DNA from: JABDIP01 sp965227455
GTDB lineage: Bacteria; Pseudomonadota; Alphaproteobacteria; DSM-16000; Inquilinaceae
Direction: 5' to 3'
Length of the DNA: 64,000 nt
NCBI GenBank assembly: GCA_965227455.1
Contig: OZ245752.1
Coordinates: 806,001-870,000 of the forward strand
Part shown: positions 19,554 to 30,013 of the stretch, one piece after another
Numbering within the stretch: position 1 is the first letter of the stretch
Layout: every line of letters starts with the position of its first letter
Position numbers and translations under genes: made by a program
The notes under the pieces: generated by a model
What the model was told of the DNA's origin: nothing
Database searches by the model: none
What the model saw: only the letters and a program-made list of their open reading frames with translations

Positions 19554-20537
19554 ATGAGCCTACCCCTTGATGCCGACGAGACCGACAGGCTGTCGGTCCT
19601 ACAGAGCTACGAACTGCTGGATACGCCAGCCGACGAGGCGTTCGATCGCATCACCCGCCTGGCCAGCCACCTATTGGGCACGCCAATCGCGCTTGTGTCC
19701 CTGATCGATGCCGAGCGTCAGTGGTTCAAGTCGCGACAGGGGCTCGAGGCGCAGGAGACGCCGCGCGAGTTTGCGTTCTGTGATCATGCGATCCGTGGTG
19801 ACGACTTGCTGGTGGTGCCGGACGCAAGCCTCGACGATCGGTTCCGCGACAATCCATTGGTCACCGGGGCGCCGGACATCCGCTTCTATGCCGGGGCGCC
19901 GCTGGTCGCGCCCTGCGGCTCGAAGCTTGGGACACTCTGCGTGATCGACCGGGCGCCGCGCCAGATTGACGAGCGGCAACGCCAGGTGCTCAAGGATCTC
20001 GCCGCCATCGTGATGGACGAGATCGAGCTGCGGCGGTTGGCATCGACCGATGCGCTGACCGGTGCCTTCAATCGTCGCTATGTAATGGAGCTCGCCGAAC
20101 GCGAATGGCGTCGGGCCCGACGCTACAAGTTCCCCGTTTCACTCGCCGTGCTCGACATCGACGAGTTCAAGGCCGTCAACGATCGCTTTGGGCATGCGGT
20201 CGGTGACGCGGCACTGCGGGCGCTGACAGAGTGTTGCCATCGCACGGTCCGCGAACAGGACCTGCTGGGCCGACTGGGTGGTGAGGAGTTCCTGCTTATC
20301 CTGCCGCACACCGATAGCTCTGGCGCAGGCGTCCTGCTGGAACGCATTCGCGAGAATGTTGCCGCCATCGAAATCCCGGTCGGCGACGCGACCCTCACCT
20401 TCACCGTGAGCATAGGCCATAGCGAGATCGATCCGGATCAGGAGGATCTGCAATCGGCCCTTCACCGTGCCGATATGGCGCTTTATGCATCCAAACGCGC
20501 GGGCCGGAACCGAGTCACCCTCGACCAGGCGGCCTGA
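19554..20537 (+). CDS. Diguanylate cyclase, GAF-GGDEF
   Basis: A 327-residue soluble protein: GAF domain at about 25-160, then a GGDEF domain with DALTGAFNRR and the active-site GGEEF at 242-246. An RxxD inhibitory site (REQD, 233-236) lies five residues before GGEEF, so an active, product-inhibited c-di-GMP synthase is expected. ATG 19554 is taken as start; a TTG at 19530 would add eight residues and neither has a clear ribosome binding site. No membrane segment is present, so GAF senses a cytoplasmic ligand or state. Confidence 0.93.
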   Translation: MSLPLDADETDRLSVLQSYELLDTPADEAFDRITRLASHLLGTPIALVSLIDAERQWFKSRQGLEAQETPREFAFCDHAIRGDDLLVVPDASLDDRFRDNPLVTGAPDIRFYAGAPLVAPCGSKLGTLCVIDRAPRQIDERQRQVLKDLAAIVMDEIELRRLASTDALTGAFNRRYVMELAEREWRRARRYKFPVSLAVLDIDEFKAVNDRFGHAVGDAALRALTECCHRTVREQDLLGRLGGEEFLLILPHTDSSGAGVLLERIRENVAAIEIPVGDATLTFTVSIGHSEIDPDQEDLQSALHRADMALYASKRAGRNRVTLDQAA

Positions 20538-20763
20538 TTTCAACGCACCGATCTATCGGCCGCTGGCCGCCACCGGCTGACTTGCTGCCGCACTGCCTTC
20601 CGGGCATCGGATGGCGGTTGGCGGCAATACCGAACTTCTCGCAAGAGTAGGGTATACTGGCGGCTGTCCGGTCCCCTCGTCCGGTCCCGGGCCGATAACG
20701 AGGCGCGCCGGTGCCGACAGCCGGCCCCGGCACGCGACTCCGCAACGACGAAGGAGGGTGACG

Positions 20764-22197
20764 GTGCCGTCATTCGTCAAGGCACGGCGTACTTCACTCG
20801 CAGTGCTTTGTATCGCAGTGTCGCTGTGGATGCTTGGTGCATCCCGGGCGCAGGATTCCACGACCGCCGTCCTGTTGAGCATCGACGGGCCGATCGGGCC
20901 GGCGGTCAGCGACCATGTCCGGCGTGGCCTGGGCGAAGCCGACGAACTCGGGGCGGCGATCGTCGTGCTGGAGATGGACACGCCGGGCGGCCTGGACAGC
21001 TCGATGCGCGAGATCATCCAGGACATTCTCTCCTCGCCGATCCCGGTTGCCGTCTATGTCTCGCCAGCCGGGGCGCGCGCCGCCAGCGCCGGCACCTATA
21101 TCCTCTATGCCTCGCACGTCGCAGCGATGGCTCCGGGCACCAGCGTGGGTGCCGCGACGCCCGTGCAGATCGGCGGCGGGTTCCCGTCGGTGCCATCGCC
21201 GCCGGATGACGGGAAGGAGGACGAGGAGGCCGACGGAGAGGCGAATGGCGCGGGCGCCGCCGGGGAGTCCGAGGGGGCGGATGAGGACGAAGCAGCGAAC
21301 GGCCCCTATCCGACGAGCGCCGACAAGGCGGTGAACGATGCGGTCGCCTACATCCGCAGCCTGGCGCAAATGCGCGACCGCAACGTCGATTGGGCGGAAG
21401 AGGCGGTCCTGGAGGCGGCCACCTTGTCGGCCGAGGATGCGCTGGCCGAAGGGGTCATCGATCTGATCGCCGACGACATCGACGACCTGCTGCGGGGTAT
21501 CGATGGCCGCACGGTGATGCTGGACGGCGATGAGCGGACGCTGACGACCGCGTCGCTGCAGGTCACCAGGATCGAGCCGGACTGGCGGACCAGGGTGCTG
21601 GCCGTCATCACCGACCCGAACATCGCCTATCTGCTGCTGCTGGGCGGGATATACGGCCTGCTCCTGGAGTTCTACACCGGGACCGTCTTTGCCGGCGTGT
21701 TCGGCGCGATTAGTCTGGTGCTCGGCCTCTACGCCCTGCATGTGCTGCCGATCAGCTTCGCCGGTGCGGCGCTGATCGGGATCGGAACCGTGCTGCTGAT
21801 CGCCGAGGCGATCGTTCCGAGCTTCGGAGTGCTGGGATTCGGCGGCGTGGTCGCCTTCGTCGTCGGCTCCGTACTGTTGATCGACACCGATGTGCCCGGG
21901 TTCGGAATCTCCTGGATGCTGATCGGTTCGGTCGCGCTGGTCGGGTCGGCGCTGATCCTGTTCACCGCGATCATGCTCATGCGCTCCCGGCGCAGGGCCG
22001 TGGTGTCGGGCGTCGAGGAGATAATCGGCGGGTCCGGCAATGTCGTGGAATGGTCCGGCGAGTCCGGGCGCGTGCGCATCCGCGGCGAGATCTGGCGGGC
22101 CAGGGGGGCGGACGCTCTGAGCACCGGAAACCGTGTCCGGGTCGTTGGGATCGAGGGGCTGACAGTGATTGTCGAGCCCGAACCGAACGGGGGGTAG
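20764..22197 (+). CDS. NfeD-type membrane-bound serine protease (ClpP class)
   Basis: About 477 residues. The start is GTG 20764, about six bases after AAGGAGG. An N-terminal signal (to ASRA-Q) is followed by a ClpP-like protease domain with the nucleophile Ser in ARAASAGTYI and a likely catalytic Lys in TSADKAVND. Between them is an acidic low-complexity insert of about 35 residues. The C-terminal half has several membrane segments and an NfeD OB-fold domain. Such proteins work with the stomatin-like slipin encoded four bases downstream, cleaving its C-terminus in studied cases. Confidence 0.9.
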   Translation: MPSFVKARRTSLAVLCIAVSLWMLGASRAQDSTTAVLLSIDGPIGPAVSDHVRRGLGEADELGAAIVVLEMDTPGGLDSSMREIIQDILSSPIPVAVYVSPAGARAASAGTYILYASHVAAMAPGTSVGAATPVQIGGGFPSVPSPPDDGKEDEEADGEANGAGAAGESEGADEDEAANGPYPTSADKAVNDAVAYIRSLAQMRDRNVDWAEEAVLEAATLSAEDALAEGVIDLIADDIDDLLRGIDGRTVMLDGDERTLTTASLQVTRIEPDWRTRVLAVITDPNIAYLLLLGGIYGLLLEFYTGTVFAGVFGAISLVLGLYALHVLPISFAGAALIGIGTVLLIAEAIVPSFGVLGFGGVVAFVVGSVLLIDTDVPGFGISWMLIGSVALVGSALILFTAIMLMRSRRRAVVSGVEEIIGGSGNVVEWSGESGRVRIRGEIWRARGADALSTGNRVRVVGIEGLTVIVEPEPNGG

Positions 22198-22201
22198 CCA
22201 A

Positions 22202-22960
22202 ATGCCTTGGGCCTTGATTGTGTTGATCGGTGCGCCGCTGGCCATTCTCTTCGCGTCGCTGCGCATCCTCAGGGAGTATGAGCGCGGCGTGATCTTCGTG
22301 CTTGGACGGTTCTGGCGGGTCAAGGGGCCGGGCCTGATCATCGTCATTCCGATCATCCAGCAGATGGTGCGGGTCGATCTGCGCACCCGGGTCCTGGATG
22401 TGCCGACCCAGGACGTCATCTCCCGCGACAATGTCTCGGTCCATGTGAATGCCGTCGTCTACTACCGCGTGCTCGATCCGCAGCGGTCCATCATCCAGGT
22501 GGAGGACTATGCGCTGGCCACCAGCCAGCTCGCCCAGACCACGCTGCGCTCGGTTCTGGGCCAGCATGAGCTCGACGAGATGCTGGCCGAGCGCGAGAAG
22601 CTCAACGCCGACATCCAGCGCATCCTGGACGACCAGACCGATGCCTGGGGGATCAAGGTCGCCAATGTCGAGCTGAAACACGTCGATCTCGACGAGAGCA
22701 TGATCCGGGCGATCGCCAAGCAGGCGGAGGCCGAACGCGTCCGCCGGGCCAAGATCATCGATGCCGAGGGCGAGCAGCAGGCGGCGGAAAAGTTCCTCGA
22801 GGCCGGGACGATTCTTGCCAGGCGGCCGCAGGCGATGCAGCTGCGCTACCTGACCACGCTGCATGAGATCGCCGGGGAGAAGAGCTCGACGATCGTCTTT
22901 CCGTTCCCCTCGGATCTCGCCGGTCTGTTGGGCGTGTCCGGAAAGGGCAGCGAGGACTAG
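22202..22960 (+). CDS. Slipin, stomatin-like SPFH protein
   Basis: A 252-residue SPFH-family membrane scaffold. One N-terminal hydrophobic hairpin is followed by the stomatin core (REYERGVIFVLGRF, then RVLDVPTQDVISRDNV) and a coiled-coil (AKQAEAERVRRAKIIDAEGE). The C-terminus (IVFPFPSDL) carries the hydrophobic motif that NfeD-type proteases recognise in slipins. It is coupled to the NfeD gene by four bases, the common arrangement, and likely organises membrane microdomains. Confidence 0.93.
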   Translation: MPWALIVLIGAPLAILFASLRILREYERGVIFVLGRFWRVKGPGLIIVIPIIQQMVRVDLRTRVLDVPTQDVISRDNVSVHVNAVVYYRVLDPQRSIIQVEDYALATSQLAQTTLRSVLGQHELDEMLAEREKLNADIQRILDDQTDAWGIKVANVELKHVDLDESMIRAIAKQAEAERVRRAKIIDAEGEQQAAEKFLEAGTILARRPQAMQLRYLTTLHEIAGEKSSTIVFPFPSDLAGLLGVSGKGSED

Positions 22961-22988
22961 GCGGAACCGCCCACCAGCGCCCGGTCCG

Positions 22989-23008
22989 CCGGCCGCCGGC
23001 CGGTCTTT
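22989..23008 (+). terminator. Candidate intrinsic terminator after nfeD-slipin
   Basis: CCGGCC and GGCCGG flank a three-base loop (22989-23003) and are followed by TCTTT. The stem is short but GC-only, and it sits 28 bases after the slipin stop and before the choX control region. Confidence 0.4.
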
Positions 23009-23009
23009 A

Positions 23010-23025
23010 TTGACTGGCGAGTCAA
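23010..23025. promoter_or_regulatory. Palindrome upstream of choX, candidate TetR/BetI-type operator
   Basis: TTGACTGGCGAGTCAA is a perfect inverted repeat (6-4-6), 120 bases before choX. TTGA/TCAA half-sites resemble those described for BetI repressors, which respond to choline. No betI gene is in the window, so a regulator encoded elsewhere is assumed. The left half could double as a -35 box. Confidence 0.4.
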
Positions 23026-23144
23026 CCTTTGCCCTTTTTTCCCCCGCCGCCTTGCCGATAGGATGGGCGATTGGAATCTGCCGCGGATCAAGCCGTGGCT
23101 GAAGGCGGCGCGATAAGCCGCTGAGAGAAATGGGAGGAATTGGG

Positions 23145-24092
23145 ATGCACTGTTCTCGATGCTTGCGATGGGTCGGCATGGCCGCCGCCCTGGTGTTGGC
23201 CGGCCAGGCCCAGGCCGCCGACCCGGACAGCTGCCGCGAGGTGCGGTTCTCCGATGTCGGCTGGACCGACATCACCGCGACCACGGCGGCGACCTCGGTG
23301 GTGCTGGAGGCGCTGGGCTATGAGCCGGAGACCACCATCCTGTCGGTGCCGGTCACCTATGCCAGCCTGAAGAACCAGGATATCGACGTCTTCCTGGGCA
23401 ATTGGATGCCGACCATGGAAGGCGACATCCGGCCCTATCTGGACGACGGTTCGGTGGAGTCGATCGGGGTCAACCTCGAAGGCGCGAAATACACCCTGGC
23501 GGTGCCGAAATACGTCGCCGATGGCGGTCTGACGGATTTCGCCGACATCGCCAAATTCGCCGATGAGCTGGATGGCGAGATCTACGGCATCGAGCCCGGA
23601 AACGACGGCAACCGGCTTATCCAGCAGATGATTTCCGACGACGCCTTCGGCCTGAAGGATTTCGAGATCGTCGAGAGCTCCGAGCAGGGCATGCTGGCGC
23701 AGGTGTCCCGGGCGGAACGCCGCGAGGACTGGATCGTGTTCCTGGGCTGGGAGCCGCATCCGATGAACGCCAATTTCGAGCTGGTGTACCTGACCGGCGG
23801 CGATGACTGGTTCGGCCCCAATCTCGGCGGTGCGACGGTCTACACCAATGTCCGGGCCGGTTACCTGGGCGACTGCCCGAATGTGGGTGCGCTGCTGACC
23901 AACCTCTCGTTCAGCCTGGCGATGGAGAACGAGATCATGGGCGCTATCCTGAACGACGGCGAGGAGCCGGCGGATGCCGCCTCGGCCTGGCTGAAGGCCA
24001 ATCCGGCTGTTCTGGACGGCTGGCTGGACGGGGTCACGACCGCCGATGGCGGCGACGGCATGGCGGCCGTCAAATCGGCCTTGGGGCTGTAG
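23145..24092 (+). CDS. choX: Choline ABC transporter substrate-binding protein
   Basis: A 315-residue periplasmic protein of the OpuAC/ProX class with a signal peptide cleaved after AQA (about residue 25). Aromatic residues placed as in ChoX are visible: Trp in VGWTDITA, Trp in FLGNWMPTME and Trp in LGWEPHPMN, which would form the quaternary-ammonium cage. ATG 23145 follows GGGAGGAATTGGG. It delivers choline to ChoW/ChoV and so feeds betA and betB. A long inverted repeat separates it from choW. Confidence 0.92.
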   Translation: MHCSRCLRWVGMAAALVLAGQAQAADPDSCREVRFSDVGWTDITATTAATSVVLEALGYEPETTILSVPVTYASLKNQDIDVFLGNWMPTMEGDIRPYLDDGSVESIGVNLEGAKYTLAVPKYVADGGLTDFADIAKFADELDGEIYGIEPGNDGNRLIQQMISDDAFGLKDFEIVESSEQGMLAQVSRAERREDWIVFLGWEPHPMNANFELVYLTGGDDWFGPNLGGATVYTNVRAGYLGDCPNVGALLTNLSFSLAMENEIMGAILNDGEEPADAASAWLKANPAVLDGWLDGVTTADGGDGMAAVKSALGL

Positions 24093-24179
24093 GGGCGACC
24101 ATCGTGTCGGGGAGGGCGCCTGGCTGCACCGCTGGGCGTTCTCTCTCCCGTCTGCCGCTCAGTTGATGGTTCAGCGCTA

Positions 24180-24311
24180 CCCCCTCACCCTCCCGCTTCG
24201 CGGGCCCCTCCCTCTCCCCGAGGAGAGGGGATTGACGCCACCTGCCGTTGTTTTCCCTCTCCTCGGGGAGAGGGTGGGGCCCGCGGCGAAGCCGTGGGAG
24301 GGTGAGGGGGA
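24180..24311. repeat. Long inverted repeat of the CCCTCACCCTCCC type, copy 2
   Basis: Arms of about 55 bases begin CCCCTCACCCTCCC on the left and end in the complement GGGAGGGTGAGGGG on the right, with an internal CTCTCC/GGAGAG palindrome. It is related to the element at 5577-5721. It lies between choX and choW within one transcription unit, again just after a binding-protein gene or before one. Confidence 0.85.
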
Positions 24312-24350
24312 GCGCGGCCTATCGGCCCGGACCTCCTTCGGGATCAAGCC

Positions 24351-25199
24351 ATGGACTGGCTGACCGACAATAAGATCCCGCTTGGGAACTGGATGAAGGC
24401 GTTCGTCGACCTTCTCAACGACCATGCCGCGTGGGTTTTCAACCTGATATCGGACGTCCTTGGGTTCCTGATCGAAGGGCTGATCGACATCATGCTGTGG
24501 CTGCCCGCGCTGCTGCTGGTGGCGGTTTTCGCGGGCCTGGGATATTGGCTGCACCGGTCCTGGAAGCTGGCGGCGGGCATCCTGCTGTCGCTGCTGCTGA
24601 TCATCAATCTCGGCTATTGGGAAGAGACGGTCGAGACCCTGGCCCTGGTGGTCTTCGCCACCGCCATCTGCCTGGTCGTCGGGGTGCCGATCGGCATCGC
24701 CGCCGCACACCGGCCCTGGCTGTATACGGCGCTGCGGCCGGTGCTGGACCTGATGCAGACCATCCCCACCTTCGTCTATCTGATCCCGACCCTGATCCTG
24801 TTCGGTCTCGGCGTGGTGCCGGGGCTGATTTCCACCGTGATCTTCGCCATCCCGGCACCGATCCGGCTGACCCATCTGGGTGTCTCCTCGGTTCCGAAGC
24901 AGCTTATCGAGGCCGGCGAGGCCTTCGGGGCCACCAAACAGCAGCTGCTGTGGAAGGTGGAGTTGCCCTATGCCATGCCGACCATCATGGCCGGCCTGAC
25001 CCAATGCATCATGCTGTCCCTGTCCATGGTGGTGATCGCCGCCCTGGTCGGAGCGGACGGGTTGGGGACGCCGGTGGTGCGCGCACTCAACACCGTCAAC
25101 ATCGCCCGCGGCTTCGAGGCCGGTCTTGCCATTGTCATCGTCGCCATCCTGCTGGACCGGATCTGCAAGCAGCCGGAAACCGGCGACAAGGGCCGCTGA
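24351..25199 (+). CDS. choW: Choline ABC transporter permease
   Basis: A 282-residue permease of the OpuAB/ProW class with about six to seven membrane segments and the ATPase-contact (EAA) loop LIEAGEAFGATKQQLLWKV near residue 185. The N-terminus MDWLTDNKIPLG fits ChoW. The gene is four bases from choV, so translation is coupled. Confidence 0.93.
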   Translation: MDWLTDNKIPLGNWMKAFVDLLNDHAAWVFNLISDVLGFLIEGLIDIMLWLPALLLVAVFAGLGYWLHRSWKLAAGILLSLLLIINLGYWEETVETLALVVFATAICLVVGVPIGIAAAHRPWLYTALRPVLDLMQTIPTFVYLIPTLILFGLGVVPGLISTVIFAIPAPIRLTHLGVSSVPKQLIEAGEAFGATKQQLLWKVELPYAMPTIMAGLTQCIMLSLSMVVIAALVGADGLGTPVVRALNTVNIARGFEAGLAIVIVAILLDRICKQPETGDKGR

Positions 25200-25202
25200 G
25201 CG

Positions 25203-26408
25203 ATGCCGGCCGTAGAGTTCCGCAAGGTGGACGTGATCTTCGGCGATCGCCAGGAGGCGGCGTTGGGCTTGCTGGATGCGGGCAAGAGCCGGGACGAGAT
25301 CCTGGCGGAGACCGGCAGCGTGGTCGGCGTCACCGACGCCTCGATAGCCGTCGAGGAGGGCGAGATCTGCGTCCTGATGGGGCTGTCCGGCTCCGGCAAA
25401 TCGAGCCTGCTGCGTTGTGTCAACGGCCTGAACACGGTGACCCGCGGTTCGGTTCTGGTCGACGATGCCGCCGGCGAGGTCGACGTGGCCGATTGCGATC
25501 CGGTGACCCTAAGGCGGCTACGCATGAACCGGGTTGCCATGGTGTTCCAGCAATTCGCGCTTCTGCCCTGGCGCACGGTCCGGGAGAATGTCGGCTTCGG
25601 GCTGGAGCTGCGCGGCCTGGCCCAGGCCGAGCGCGACGCGGTGGTAACCGAGAAGCTGGAACTGGTCGGGCTTGCCCAATGGGCCGACAAATACGCCCAT
25701 GAGCTGTCCGGCGGCATGCAGCAGCGGGTGGGCTTGGCCCGGGCCTTCGCCACCGACGCCGACATCCTGCTGATGGACGAGCCGTTCTCGGCGCTCGATC
25801 CGCTGATCCGCTCGCGGCTGCAGGACGAGTTGCTGGACCTGCAGCGCAGCCTGAAGAAGACCATCATCTTCGTCAGCCACGACCTGGACGAGGCGCTGAA
25901 GATCGGCAGCCACATCGCCATCATGGAGAGTGGCCGCATCGTGCAATACGGCCGGCCCGAGGAGATCGTGCTGGCCCCGGCCAGCCAGTATGTCGCCGAT
26001 TTCGTGGCTAATATGAACCCGCTGAACGTGCTGTCCGGTTCGACCCTCATGACGGCGGTGGATGCCATCGCCCGGGATGGCGGGCTGCTGCGCCTGGACT
26101 GGTCCGGCCGGACCCTGCTGGCGCTGGATGCCGATGGGCGGCCGCAATCAGCACAGGTGGATGGCGGCGATGGCCGGCTGGTGCCCTTTGCCGAAGGCGC
26201 CGACCCGGCGAAGTTGTCGCAAGCCGAGGTCGCGACCGCCACGCCCGGCATCTCCATGCGCCTGGCGCTGGAGCTGCGCCACCGCACCGGCTGCCCGGTG
26301 GTGCTGGTCGACGGCGAGGGGCGCATGGTCGGCGTGGTCGGCGATGTGGAACTCTATAGCGGCCTATTGCGTCAGGCCAGCATCGCCGCGGCGCCCGCGG
26401 GCGCCTGA
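25203..26408 (+). CDS. choV: Choline ABC transporter ATPase
   Basis: A 401-residue ATPase of the ProV/OpuAA class: Walker A GLSGSGKSS at 60-68, Q-loop VFQQFALLPWRTV, signature ELSGGMQQR, Walker B DILLMDEP and switch His in FVSHDLDEALK. The extended N-terminus (about 40 residues containing a GKSRDEIL element) is typical of ChoV. The C-terminal 120 residues hold a degenerate regulatory, CBS-like region. It energises ChoW for choline uptake. Confidence 0.93.
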   Translation: MPAVEFRKVDVIFGDRQEAALGLLDAGKSRDEILAETGSVVGVTDASIAVEEGEICVLMGLSGSGKSSLLRCVNGLNTVTRGSVLVDDAAGEVDVADCDPVTLRRLRMNRVAMVFQQFALLPWRTVRENVGFGLELRGLAQAERDAVVTEKLELVGLAQWADKYAHELSGGMQQRVGLARAFATDADILLMDEPFSALDPLIRSRLQDELLDLQRSLKKTIIFVSHDLDEALKIGSHIAIMESGRIVQYGRPEEIVLAPASQYVADFVANMNPLNVLSGSTLMTAVDAIARDGGLLRLDWSGRTLLALDADGRPQSAQVDGGDGRLVPFAEGADPAKLSQAEVATATPGISMRLALELRHRTGCPVVLVDGEGRMVGVVGDVELYSGLLRQASIAAAPAGA

Positions 26409-26423
26409 GCCGGCGCCTACCTT

Positions 26424-27188
26424 GTGATCCAGGACCCCTGGTTCTACGTGGCGGCGGTGCCGGCGGTGCTGATCGCCGGCATCTCCAAGGGCGGGTTCGG
26501 CGGCGGCGTCGGTTTGGTGGCGGTGCCGTTGATGGCGCTGGTGATCTCGCCGATCCAGGCCGCCGGCATCATGTTGCCGATCCTGTGCATGATGGACCTG
26601 TTCGGGATCTGGGCCTATCGCAACCGATGGGACAGCCGGAACCTGCGCATCCTGCTGCCGGCGGCGCTGCTGGGCATCGCAGTGGGCACCGCCAGCTTCC
26701 GCTATCTCGACGGCGACATGATCCGGCTGATGTTGGGCGTGATGGCGCTCGCTTTTGTTACCCGGCACCTGCTGCAGACCGATGCGGCAGCGCGCGGCGA
26801 AGCAAGGGGGCCGGATCCGGTTCGCGGCGGGTTCTGGGGCGTCATTGCCGGATTCACCACCTTCGTCGCCCATGCCGGTGGACCGCCGATCTCGATCTAC
26901 CTGCTGCCGCAGCGCCTGGACCGCACCGTCTTCGTGGCGACCGCTACCGTCTTCTACATCACCGTGAACTACGTGAAGCTGGTGCCCTATGGCTGGCTGG
27001 GGCAGTTGAGCACGGAGAACCTCACGACCGCCGCGGTGCTGGCGCCGCTGGTCCCCATCGGCATGGGGCTAGGGCTGTTGCTGCACCGACGGGTCTCCGA
27101 CCGGCTTTTCTACCGGATCTGCTACGCGCTGCTGGCCGCGACCGGCGCCAAGCTGCTGTATGACGGGACGTCGGGCGTGTTGGGGTAG
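26424..27188 (+). CDS. TSUP (TauE/SafE) family sulfite exporter-like membrane protein
   Basis: A 254-residue membrane protein with about seven to eight segments and the repeated TSUP features AGISKGGFGGGVGLVAVPL near the N-terminus and TTFVAHAGGPPISIYLLP in the second half. These proteins export sulfite, sulfoacetate or other organosulfur anions. The start is GTG 26424, 16 bases after choV, without an obvious ribosome binding site. Co-transcription with choXWV is likely, but the substrate is unknown. Confidence 0.88.
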   Translation: MIQDPWFYVAAVPAVLIAGISKGGFGGGVGLVAVPLMALVISPIQAAGIMLPILCMMDLFGIWAYRNRWDSRNLRILLPAALLGIAVGTASFRYLDGDMIRLMLGVMALAFVTRHLLQTDAAARGEARGPDPVRGGFWGVIAGFTTFVAHAGGPPISIYLLPQRLDRTVFVATATVFYITVNYVKLVPYGWLGQLSTENLTTAAVLAPLVPIGMGLGLLLHRRVSDRLFYRICYALLAATGAKLLYDGTSGVLG

Positions 27189-27191
27189 GAG

Positions 27192-27369
27192 AACCACAGA
27201 GGCACAGAGACGCAGAGAACCAACGCGAGGCGCGCCTTTCCCGCTGCCGTCATTCCCGCGAAAGCGGGAATCCAGATGGTCCTATGCCCTCCTGGATTCC
27301 CGCTTTCGCGGGAATGACGGCAGGTGGAGGCCGCATTGTTGGTGCTCTGCGTCTCTGAGTCTTTGTGGT
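27192..27369. repeat. Nested inverted repeat, copy 3
   Basis: Outer arms 27193-27217 and 27345-27369 pair at 22 of 25 positions and carry the CACAGAG period-8 unit seen in the element at 2761. Inner arms 27249-27275 and 27292-27318 are perfect 27-base inverted copies and identical to those at 3941/3984. It lies between the convergent TSUP and DUF1491 genes, where it could also act as a bidirectional terminator-like hairpin. Confidence 0.9.
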
Positions 27370-27378
27370 AATCGGGTC

Positions 27379-27717
27379 TCACAACACCTTGCCCTCGAAG
27401 GGGTGGCGGCCGTCGCGGTCCTCGATCTCCACCACCCAGAGGTCCGGGTCGCGTTCAACGGCGCGGGCGATATAGGCGTCGGCATCGGCCTCGTCGGTCA
27501 GCTTGCCCTCCAGGGCCGGCAGCCAGCCGAGGTTGCCGTCCAGGTCGCGGGTCTGGGTCAGCACCCGGCAGCCGTTTTCCAACTGGTTGATCTTTAGCAG
27601 CACCATGCCGCCGGTCAGCTCGCCCTTGCGCGCCACCGTCACCGGGATGCCGTCGGCGAAACAGCGCCGGACATGGGCCTTCACCCAGAGCTCGGTCGGC
27701 AGGCGGTCGTCGCTCAT
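27379..27717 (-). CDS. DUF1491 family protein
   Basis: A 112-residue protein from ATG 27717, with AGGAG about six bases upstream. The opening LPTELWVKAHVRRCFADGIP and the central LKINQL..GCRVLTQTRDLDG match DUF1491, a small alphaproteobacterial family of unknown function. The frame is open far upstream but only as a shadow of the next gene. It is probably co-transcribed with the YcgN-type gene. Confidence 0.85.
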   Translation of the reverse strand: MSDDRLPTELWVKAHVRRCFADGIPVTVARKGELTGGMVLLKINQLENGCRVLTQTRDLDGNLGWLPALEGKLTDEADADAYIARAVERDPDLWVVEIEDRDGRHPFEGKVL

Positions 27718-27743
27718 CAACGCTCCTGTCGGCGAATCGAGTA

Positions 27744-28196
27744 CTAGCGCGGCCAGTCTACGATGCGGTCTTCCAGCGCGTCTTCGTCGACCTCGGTCTC
27801 CGAGAGCACCCGGTGGCGGACCGAAATGCCGGCCTGATGCACCGTTTGCGGATCGCCGGAGACCAGCGGGTGCCACCAGGGCAACTCCTTGCCCTCCGAA
27901 AGCAGCCGGTAGGCGCAGGTCGACGGCATCCAGCCGAGCCCGTCGATGGTGTCGGCGGTCAGCACCACGCAATCCGGCACCTCCGTCCGGCGATTGGCGT
28001 AGTCGGTGCAGCGGCAGGTGCCGCAATCGAGCAGGCGGCAGGCCACATCGGTGTAGTCGGTGACCCCGCTCTCCACGTCCTGCAGCTTCACCAGGCAGCA
28101 TTTGGCGCAGCCGTCGCACAGGGATTCCCACTCCGCATCGCTCATTTCGGCCAGAGATTTGCTCCGCCAGAACGGAATGTTCCGATCCGGCGTCAT
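27744..28196 (-). CDS. YcgN/YkgJ family cysteine cluster protein
   Basis: A 150-residue protein from ATG 28196 (MTPDRNIPFWRSKSL). It has the Cys pattern of the UPF0260/YcgN group: LCDGCAKCCLVKL, then CRLLDCGTCRCTDYANR and later MPSTCAYRLLSEG. These Cys probably bind a metal or cluster; no biochemical role is established that I know. Length is close to the 153-residue E. coli protein. Confidence 0.9.
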   Translation of the reverse strand: MTPDRNIPFWRSKSLAEMSDAEWESLCDGCAKCCLVKLQDVESGVTDYTDVACRLLDCGTCRCTDYANRRTEVPDCVVLTADTIDGLGWMPSTCAYRLLSEGKELPWWHPLVSGDPQTVHQAGISVRHRVLSETEVDEDALEDRIVDWPR

Positions 28197-28386
28197 CGGT
28201 CCGTCGGATGGACGATCGCGACCGGCGTGCGAGATGGGGTCAGGGCCCTCAAATCCTTGGTATTTCAACGATTGTTAAGGGGAAATTTATCATTCGTGTC
28301 TAGGACGGAATAGAGAGCGACGGTCGCCAAATCGCGGCCCGTCATGTCTTGGCGTTTCCCGATCGCGACCGAGTAAATCCGGCCTT

Positions 28387-29985
<1,599 letters not shown>

Positions 29986-30013
29986 CGCCCGATAGCGAGG
30001 AGCAGGGCAGGGC

